64,000 nt of DNA from Rhodosorus marinus. Lineage: Eukaryota; Rhodophyta; Stylonematophyceae; Stylonematales; Stylonemataceae. The stretch lies in the NCBI GenBank assembly GCA_029953675.1, contig JAMWBK010000005.1:2995001-3059000 (forward strand), written 5' to 3'. Shown here in pieces: positions 56,846 through 64,000 of the stretch; position 1 is the stretch's first letter; the number at the start of each line of letters is the position of its first letter. The translations under genes were made by a program, and so were the position numbers. A model generated the notes under the pieces. That model had not been told where the DNA came from. It ran no database searches and worked only from the letters and a program-made list of their open reading frames with translations.

Positions 56846-58452
56846 ATGAGCGGGTGGAATGCCGATCCGCGGTCCAGCCAAGGAAGTGCGTTTGGTCAAG
56901 CTGGCTCGTTGCAGAAGAAAGTGATTCAATTGCTGGTCTGTTGATATGAACGCAAAGTCATCTTCGTAAGCCGCCCGACGCTGAATCGTTTTGAGTGTTT
57001 TTTCTTATTGTAAAGAGGGAAGCGAAGATCTATCCGCCTCAGCAGGAAAGGAGAATCGTTGGAGAGGTCAGCAGCACGATAAGACAGTACCCTTCGCTTT
57101 TTCCGGAGCTCGCCATGTACTCTCTGAAAACTGGAAAGCAGGTCCGGTTGCTGAGACTTATGGGCACGATTCCCATACGCTACATGGGGAGCCCGTACAA
57201 CATTCCCATTTCAATCTGGATTACAGAGTACTTCCCAAACAAGTGCCCCTTATGCTACGTAGAAATCCTGGAAGGCATGGCTGTACCTCGTGGTCATAAG
57301 CATGTAGACGTGAGAGGCATGGTATACCACCCGTACTTGCACCGTTGGCAAGCCCAAAGGGACAATATTGCTGCGCTCGTGTTCGAGCTTTGTGCTATGT
57401 TCAGCAGGGCGCCCCCACTCTTCAAAAAGAAAAGACCGCTCCGAGCGGACGAGCGGAAGAAGTAAGCATCCTGCATATGTGCAAGTGTTTGAGTAGCGAA
57501 TTTTGGGCACCTTAAGCTAAGTATAGTTTGAGTGCTTACAATACCCACCGTATCCTTCTGTAGACTTCTAGTGCAGCAGGTCACGGAAGAGGCTGCCAAA
57601 CGAATGAATGAACCGTCGGCCAGGGACAAGAGCACCTTTCATTCGAGAATGGAGGAGAGAGCGAGACTTGAAGAGGTGTCGCAAGAGCTATTGAAGGGTA
57701 CACACCACGATGAGCGATTGCTTCTTAGATTTGATTAGTAACCTTGCGCAATGGCGAAACTAATTTTTCAAGTCGTATTGCATGTGAACCAACACAGAGC
57801 TTTCGAACCTCAACATGGAGAACATGTCATCAGTGCAAAGAATAGAAACCTTGAAGGCAGAAAACAGGAGTTTGGAAGCTTGGGTTGAGGACAATAAGGT
57901 GCGGTAGTCGAATGCCATTCCGGAGCTTCGGCCTCTTGTTCTTTACGGTTGTGCTGTGGAGCAAGTGCTGATTTCCTTGGATTGTGTTGTTGCATTAGGA
58001 ACCGAAGAATGTGGATAGTTTGCTTAAGGCACCGAGCATTCCACAACAGCAGGTAATGGCTCAGAACCCACAGTCGCGAAGAAGTAGTACAGGGTGCAGG
58101 AGAGGGGTAATTTCTCACGTACTTGTATCTGTTTGTTGTCTTCTTGAAAACAGCTGTTGAACTGCCTTGCGAAGAATCGAGCGTATCAGGATGTCCTAGA
58201 CGCGCTAGACGATGGCATAAGCGCGGAGGCAATAAGTGTGGGGAGCTACTTGAAGGTAAGAATCACGTATACCACGGAAAACTACCGGAACATGCCGCGG
58301 AGCAGTCGGACTCAGGTAGGGGCTTTTGTTTCTTTGTGGTTATTCCATAGGAGATTGAAAGAATTGGGCGACTTCAGTTTTTCGAAAGAGCGCACCAAAG
58401 GAGAATCAAGCTGTACATTGCAGAACAGGAAAGAACTTCAGATGCCACGTGA
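56846..58452 (+). CDS. TSG101: ESCRT-I subunit TSG101/Vps23
   Basis: Seven exons: 56846-56935, 57016-57461, 57564-57697, 57798-57898, 57999-58052, 58154-58255 and 58351-58452, in phase, 342 aa. The N-terminal UEV domain (about 20-150) has VRLLRLMGTIPIRYMGSPYN, IPISIWITEYFPNKCPLCYV and HKHVDVRGMVYHPYLHRW, matching TSG101 (LTGTIPVPYRGxxYNIP...HVDxxGxIxLPYLxxW). A Pro-poor linker, a coiled coil (RIETLKAENRSLEAWVEDNK) and a C-terminal steadiness box (AYQDVLDALDDGISAEAISV, then RIGRLQFFERAHQRRIKLY) follow. It recognises ubiquitinated cargo and PTAP-type motifs in endosomal sorting. It is slightly shorter than human (390 aa), mainly in the linker. It converges with STK19. Confidence 0.93.
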
Positions 58453-58881
58453 ACCATCCACTGCCAAAGCGACCTAACTCTCTGGGTATACTACCCGATC
58501 CCGGGAAACCTCTGAATCTCTGGGAGTCGTCAAATATGAACCTGACCTGAGGCTGTTGGGGGAGGATGCAAAGATGACACACCTACAAACTTCTGCATAC
58601 GAGATCCTTAAGGCACGTGTCAGACTGACTATCAGATGGTCTAGCCCTGGAAGGGAAGAAGCTGAAGATGCAAATACGGATGATGAACTCCTCAGAACTG
58701 CCATAAACTATTGACTCATGGAAGGTATGTTTCTGACACCCATCGCGGAAAAAATCTCGTGGAGGTGAAGCGAATAGAATTTACATGTCGCGGAGACACG
58801 AGGAGATAGAGACAGTAAGAAATACAAGTTAAGAAGAAAACAGACCACAGTCGCTTTAACCGGTACCTTGTCGAAAGCTAG

Positions 58882-60129
58882 TTAGGATTCATTATCATCA
58901 TTGTCCAAGAGCCTGACCACAGAGCCGCTTGCTGTTGGGATGACCTCTACAACGTTGGAACCCACCATCTGCTTGACATGGAAGGACGCATCAAAGCAGG
59001 ACTTTCGTATTTGGGATGTTTCTAAAGCGCTGCGAAAAAAGCCAGCACGCCAGCCAAGGAATGAGGAACTATCAGATACCTCATAAAAGTCAGTTCAGAT
59101 GGGATTCAAGCCAGAGCTTTCCGATCCTACCTCAACATTAGCTCGTTGTACTCCTGCCTCCTCAACTTCTGGGTGAGCTCCTTTGAACCGTCTCGTACAT
59201 TCTTCCAGAATCGCCCCCAGGATGGAACTGAGAAGTTAAAGCTGCCTTCATCGCTCGCCACTCGTACTGCAAACCCTAATCTCAAAATCGCCGAAGTCAT
59301 TTCCATTGACTGCTTGACACGGGAAGGGTGTAGGCTATGCCTAAGCTCCTCCTTGGCTATGGACTTCTGACGGTAGGTCGGGACAGTGTGGTCTCGAAAG
59401 CGACGTAGAGCTAAGTCATCCAGCGTATCCTTCTTACAGCTACGGAGCTTCATATCAATGCATTCAATGTAATCGTCAGTTGTGACCACCGCAATATCAT
59501 CCTTGATCAAAACTGCTTTGAGCAATCGCACTTCTCCAATGGCTCTCATTAATTCCTGAGAGGAACAGCAACACCATCACGGCATTCGTTCAGCGCTTCG
59601 AAGCACAGAAGATTCTTGGGACGCGTGAGCGACTGCCCACCAGATGCTTGTCAACCTCGGACCTTTCTCGAAGGCTAGCGTATAGTTGACTCCGGAGAAC
59701 TATTGGAGGAAGACCACCAAGAGCTCGAATCTGTAGTTTGCTCCTTGACCGTAGACTTTCGAAGGCGATCTCAGCATCGCTCGGGAGCTCTACCGCATCC
59801 ACTAGGCTCACGTGTGCAACGAAGGATATCAGTGGGTGCTCGTGGAGATCAACCAAGCCATACCATGGGTTCTCGTGCGACTTACATGGATCTAGTGAAT
59901 CTGTTGAACCGTTAAGACCAGCTTCGAGCTGATCGCCGTTCTCGATTTCCTCGACGCTTCTTCGACGAATTTTTGACCTCCTCAACTCGCTCACTCTCGC
60001 AGTCAAAGAAGACGAACCTGCACTGGACGCCACCAACGTCGTCTGAGTCATTGGTCTGTCAATAAATAGATCGTCTCCTCCTCCGCTCTCCTCTCGAACT
60101 CTCCTCCTCCTTCCATTTCCTCGCTCCAT
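58882..60129 (-). CDS. STK19: STK19 homologue (winged-helix DNA-repair factor)
   Basis: Three exons on the minus strand: 60129-59641, 59555-59131 and 59029-58882, in phase, 353 aa. The N-terminal 80 residues are basic and Ser-rich (RRSKIRRRSVEEIENG). The conserved part runs LGGLPPIVLRSQLYASLRER, EVDKHLELMRAIGEVRLLKA with VVTTDDYIECI, then FNFSVPSWGRFWKNVRDGSK, LRRQEYNELML and the C-terminal FHVKQMVGSNVVEVIPTASG with SVVRLL, all parallel to human STK19. Though named a kinase, STK19 has no kinase fold; it has tandem winged helices, binds DNA and works in transcription-coupled repair. A broken inverted copy of its middle lies 0.8-1.4 kb away (see pseudogene). Confidence 0.85.
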
Positions 60130-60449
60130 CCCTCTTCAGAACTACTCTTCACTGCCAAACCTCAGACAGGTTACCCTCTGAGCTGTTACAGCTCACATCG
60201 CTAAGTAGCTCTATTCAATTTCCAACGTCTTGCATCCCGTAAAAGCGAAGTCTGTACCCTTCGGAACTCCCAATCGCATGCTAAGCTTGCTAGGTAGCAC
60301 TTGAAGACAGAGGCACTGTCACAGCGCTCAGCTGGAAGAGCGAATGTCAGAATATATTGTCCCAACGCCAAGTAGAAACGTTGAACTTTTGGGACAAAAA
60401 CAGATGATATTGGGACAGCGAAAGAGTAAGATTCATTGGGTTTCTGCTC

Positions 60450-60825
60450 GGTAGCCTTAGAGAAAGGTCCGAGGTTGACAAGCATCTGGTAGGTAGTCGC
60501 TACACGCGTCCCAAGAATCTGCTGGTACTTCGAAGCGCTGAACGAATGCCGTGATGGTGTTGCTGTTCCTCTCAGGAATCAATGAGAGCCATTGGAGAAG
60601 TGCGATTGCTCAAAGCAGTTTTGATCAAGGATGATATTGCGGTGGTCTTTCGAGACCACACTGTCCCGACCTACCGTCAGAAGTCCATAAACCAAGGGGG
60701 AGCTTAGGCATGGCCTACACCCGTCCCGTGTCAAGAAGTCAATGGAAATGACTTCGGCGATTTGGAAATTAGGGTTTGCCGTACGTGTCGCGAGGATGAT
60801 GGCAGCTTCAGCTTTCTCTAGTGTG
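60450..60825 (+). pseudogene. Inverted partial copy of STK19
   Basis: The plus strand here repeats the minus-strand sequence of STK19 from about 59660 to 59260. It spans the end of exon 1 (GAGGTTGACAAGCATCTGGT), the intron and most of exon 2 (GAGAGCCATTGGAGAAGTGC). It lacks about 90 bp present in the gene (the TTDDYIECIDMKLRS part), has other small changes and early stops, and loses similarity abruptly near 60825. It has no start or C-terminal part, so it is a non-functional fragment created by an inverted duplication. Confidence 0.9.
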
Positions 60826-61262
60826 CCAACCTCAGCGATGCTAAAGGGATGATCCTCTATTTAGTTTGCCTGCATGATCGTCCGGCACCGAGTGGTCCAA
60901 AGCTTTTCGCTAGAGCTACTGAGGGGCGAAACCACTCGTACAAGGTCTCCAGTACCACTCGAGTCCAGAAGATATCCTCTGTCGGGGAGGAGGAGGGGGG
61001 TTTTCACTACTGTATGGGCGAATCTATGAGCGAATAATACAGTGATCGACGATATTGATCGTTGAACTTTTCATAGGCTCAACTTCAGCGCGAGTTGAGT
61101 CGGTCGTGACCGACCGCACAATACAGATCAGTCTACAGTCTTTTGTTACAATAACATGGGGAAAACCTCACTCAGAGCTGTGGCGCTCCTCGTTGCATAA
61201 TTAGCAGCTAAATCGTGTGTGGAAGTCCTCCACTGAGTCGCGGCATTCGACAATCAACTCAT
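60826..61262. other. Intergenic, nothing recognised
   Basis: A short plus-strand frame (60849-61037, starting MILYLVCLHDRPAPSGPK) is unrecognised. It ends in a G-rich stretch. I support no gene here. Confidence 0.4.
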
Positions 61263-61595
61263 TCATCAGTTTCCTGCTCTTCCTCTCTCCCGTCCAGGTA
61301 AGAACCTTCCTGTTCTTCCTCCCTCCCGTCCGGGTCTGAACCATTCTGTTCTTCCTCCCTCCCGTCCGGGTCTGAACCATTCTGTTCTTCCTCCCTCCCG
61401 TCCGGGTCTGAACCATTCTGTTCTTCCTCCCTCCCGTCTGGGACATGACCTCCTTGTTCTTCCTCCCTCACGTCCGGGTCATGTCCTCTTCGTTCCTCCT
61501 CTCTCCCGTCTGGGTCATGACCCCCCTGTTCCTCCTCTCTCCCGTCTGGGTCATGACCTCACTGTTCTTCCTCTCTCCATTCCTGGTCCCAGCTG
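61263..61595 (-). repeat. 36-bp minisatellite at the 3' end of the exostosin gene
   Basis: Eight to nine contiguous 36-bp units run without spacers. Three central units are identical (61315-61422); outer ones diverge. On the minus strand the units encode GSDPDGREEEQN-type dodecapeptides in a frame continuous with the exostosin gene apart from one TGA at 61561-61559. The parental unit is the coding stretch SWDQEWREEEQ just before that stop. Confidence 0.95.
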
Positions 61596-63630
61596 ACTGA
61601 TCTCGGCAGGTCACTTGCGTTCAAATGACCATCTAGTACTTCCTTCCTCTCCCTCAGCGACTTGAACATAAACGAAAATGGACCGTTCTCCTGGTTGTAT
61701 GGCGGTTTATATATGAACATTTCCTTATACTTCTGCCCCTCCTCTTGCAGTCTTTCAATTTCCTTCATATCCAACGCCTCCAAGAAACCCTCCAGCTTGT
61801 CAGCAAAGCTATAATCAAGCATGATGCTGAACTTTCGGTAATCCACATACTCCTGCCAAGGATGCTTCGTCTTCTCAGACAAGAACACTGGAACACATCC
61901 TGTTCAGACAGAAAGCGAGAAAAAGCCAAAACACCGGCAACGAGGTCTTAAACGTTCAGAACCGTTTTTTTGTTTTTTTGAGCGAGTTTTTGTATAGCCA
62001 ATTCTCAGTTATGCCTTCTTAAAGCTCGCTTCCATACCTGAATAAAGAGCTTCCCAAACACGACCAGTCCAACCCACAACGCCTGGAGGCCCTATACAGA
62101 ATATCGTCTGATGAAGGATGTAGTTGTACTCCATTCGATTTTCGAGACGCTCGAGAATATGCTTTTCTGGATGTTTATAGTTTTTCTTGTCCGTCAAAGT
62201 CTTTCTTATTCCTGGCTTTCTCATGTCAAAATCGAGCGTTCCCGCGAAGTAGATCTATGTTGATGAAGACGAGGAGAACTTGTCAGCTATTCAGAATAGG
62301 ACAGAATTCTCGCTAAGGCCCGCAGAAGTTACCATGTACCTCCGCTTGGAGCTCTTGGGTACATCATAGTCTTCACCAAGGGACTTGTAATCTATATAAG
62401 CGGGCATGACAATATCCTTTTTCAAGTCGAAGCAACCACTGTCGTCCCAGTCGCCGAATGCGCTCAATACTACCGACTGCTTGAGCACAGGTGGCTGACC
62501 TGGTTGTGTTTTTGATGACGCGAGAGAGAGTGAGAGCAGGTTTAGGATCTTCGTGAGAGAACGCAACGTGGATGTTGGGCATTTCCAGAGACGATGTCCA
62601 AGTCTGAAAAGACATATCTCCGTACCAACAATGAGTTGTTCCTTCAGCTTTTCCTCCATGGCGAAGCGCACACATCCGCCAAAGTCATGGCTAAACGGAA
62701 CGACGAATCTTCCAGTCCAGTTCCTCCCGGGTGCGTGTCTATCCAGTAAATTCATCGTCTGATTGAAAAGCAAGCTGAGAACTGCCATCGTATCTGTTGC
62801 TCTCTGGTCGATTGCGCCATAGCAACTAAATGAAAAGCACAAGTACTCCTTAATCAGCGGATGGTATCCAAGCCAAAGCTCTCCACTCCCATCCGTACAC
62901 AATAGGGCCTCTTCAACCTACCCGGAAGAGTAGAAATAGCAATACTGAAAGTATGGAATGAAGATGAAGTCTGCCTCCATGGGATGAACGTCTGAGAACA
63001 CTTCTCTCATAAATAGTGACAATCTCTTATCCCAACATCCCAAGTTATTGTCGCACTCTTTACCGACTGTCAAGCAGTTCAGGGCATATCGATCGATCGG
63101 TGAGACCCAGATTTTCAGACCCCTTGCAATGTTCCTTGCTGCATCCAGCTCTTCTTTAGTGCCTGGTTTGAGGTAGTTTATCATGCAAAGTCAGTATGAT
63201 GGACACCTTAGCGTCGCTGAAAGAGGCTCGCACCCAATATCCTGCTCTTTCCGGGAATTATTTGATCAATGAGACGCGAGATGGACTGGTTTGCCATTCG
63301 CGTGGGTCTCATCCGGTATGTCAGCATCGCTTCTATATTCTCTGGTAGTAATTGTGGGCGTTCCCACTTCTTGCCTGCATCCGCTGCAGTAAACTTCTTT
63401 AGTCCCAAAACCCGAGCATTTACAAGCTCTGGTACATCCGGTGCTATATCCAATCCACCCTGTATCCGTGAGAGCGCTCTTCGAGCCGTTCTCGCAAGAG
63501 TCATGAAGAGGAGAGCGCCAAAGAGAACGCCAAGGAGGAGGACCGCAATGGCTCTCAACATTCCTGGAATCTTTCCACCATTAAACGCTCGACTCCTCTG
63601 GAGCGATTTCTTCCACTTACGTACTAACAT
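61559..63630 (-). CDS. Exostosin-family glycosyltransferase (type II membrane protein)
   Basis: Five exons on the minus strand: 63630-63234, 63162-62922, 62825-62333, 62254-62038 and 61899-61559, in phase, 562 aa. A basic N terminus is followed by one membrane span (about 25-44, AIAVLLLGVLFGALLFMTLA), as in Golgi type II enzymes. Exostosin (GT47) motifs follow: CWDKRLSLFMREVFSDV, EADFIFIPYFQYCYFYSSG, NWTGRFVVPFSHDFGGC, FDLKKDIVMPAYIDYKSLG, IYFAGTLDFDMRKPGIRK and YNYILHQTIFCIGPPGVVG with RVWEALYSGCVPVFLSEK. GT47 enzymes build cell-wall or matrix polysaccharides; the sugar specificity is unknown. The acceptor at 62826 was picked because it alone keeps frame and gives a good pyrimidine tract. 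The stop at 61559 immediately precedes an open repeat array. Confidence 0.85.
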
Positions 63631-64000
63631 CGCGAAACTCAAAAAGGAAAAGTTCCAAGGTGCACTTTTCCAAACGCAGCAAACTTGACACTCAAAAGAA
63701 ATCAGAAGAGCCTCATCCCACCTCAAAAATTCGTCACGACTAATTCTAAACTCCCCTACATTTGGATAGAAAACCCCCCACCAAACACTGAGTCGTATTG
63801 CCTTTTCACGAACCCCCGCTTCTAAACTCCATAAGCTTCTTCATCCTTCTCCTCCACATCCTCCACATGGCACCCACTACTCAATCTCATTGTTCTGCTT
63901 CTGCAAAGGTTTTTCCTTACTCTAAGGGTCTTCATTTGCATAAATAACAGTTCAGACGTCCGAAAACCCTGTTAACCTAAAGTTTACCATACAAACCACG
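63631..64000. promoter_or_regulatory. Upstream flank of the exostosin gene
   Basis: The plus strand is C-rich (63768-63785, 63830-63880), hence purine-rich on the gene's coding strand. The frame upstream of the chosen ATG stays open to 63726 but has no further Met start I trust. Nothing else is seen to the end of the window. Confidence 0.35.

Noticed and set aside
58483-58714. Plus-strand frame reading YEPDLRLLGEDAKMTHLQTS
   Set aside because: It has no ATG or upstream exon space after the TSG101 stop and no family; possibly 3' UTR or chance.
61263-61595. 36-bp repeats as a CRISPR array
   Set aside because: Units are contiguous with no spacers, lie in a eukaryotic coding frame and encode a protein repeat; it is a minisatellite.
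62600-62640. Very short intron in the exostosin gene suggested by an alternative frame (SFQTWTSSLEMPN)
   Set aside because: It would be about 22 nt long; the uninterrupted frame already gives the downstream exostosin motifs.

Overview
This window is nuclear DNA of a photosynthetic eukaryote. Most genes are split by short GT-AG introns, usually 60-200 nt, which I placed by hand from splice signals and conserved protein positions. The gene content points to a red alga or a close relative. The markers are a PsbQ'-type lumenal protein with a Tat signal, a chloroplast sensor kinase that keeps its phospho-histidine, a nuclear gene for a Ycf21/chorismate-lyase-like protein, and a glutathione reductase with an in-phase leader exon. 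I see no rRNA, tRNA, CRISPR array or intact transposon. Species is not identifiable from this stretch.

Layout. 1-3.9 kb: no convincing gene; inverted repeats and a degenerate tandem array (2.36-3.44 kb). 3.9-7.2 kb: Ycf21-like gene (-) divergent from RFC3 (+). 7.2-17.8 kb: a long TP-repeat/coiled-coil, bZIP-like protein, ribosomal protein uS9 and several unrecognised ORFs. 17.8-25.7 kb: chloroplast sensor kinase (+) facing a chromate transporter (-), a hairpin-rich stretch that may be an RNA gene, then an F-box protein (-). 30.5-34.4 kb: an SPX-Nudix fusion (+) facing an AGC protein kinase (-). 37.2-40.2 kb: tRNA-dihydrouridine synthase (+) facing an endonuclease/exonuclease/phosphatase protein (-). 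41.2-49.4 kb: NDUFAF2, bL33m, PSMG2/PAC2, a CHP-like EF-hand protein (+) and an ataxin-10-like protein (-). 51.2-58.5 kb: PsbQ', glutathione reductase, TSG101/Vps23. 58.9-63.6 kb: STK19 (-), an inverted broken copy of part of STK19, and an exostosin-family glycosyltransferase (-) whose 3' end runs into a 36-bp minisatellite.

Genes are arranged largely as convergent pairs whose stop codons lie about 250-800 bp apart and as head-to-head neighbours. Upstream of most starts there is a G-rich or purine-rich tract on the coding strand (C-rich when the gene is on the minus strand). This polarity helps to orient genes and is reported as a finding.

The genes do not form one pathway. Themes are organelle function (CSK, PsbQ', Ycf21-like, GR, NDUFAF2, bL33m), genome maintenance and expression (RFC3, STK19, uS9, Dus), protein turnover and sorting (PSMG2, TSG101, F-box) and signalling (SPX-Nudix, AGC kinase, CHP). 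The best candidate for a previously undescribed system is the SPX-Nudix fusion. It joins a domain known to sense inositol pyrophosphates to one whose family hydrolyses them, and its Nudix box is partly degenerate.
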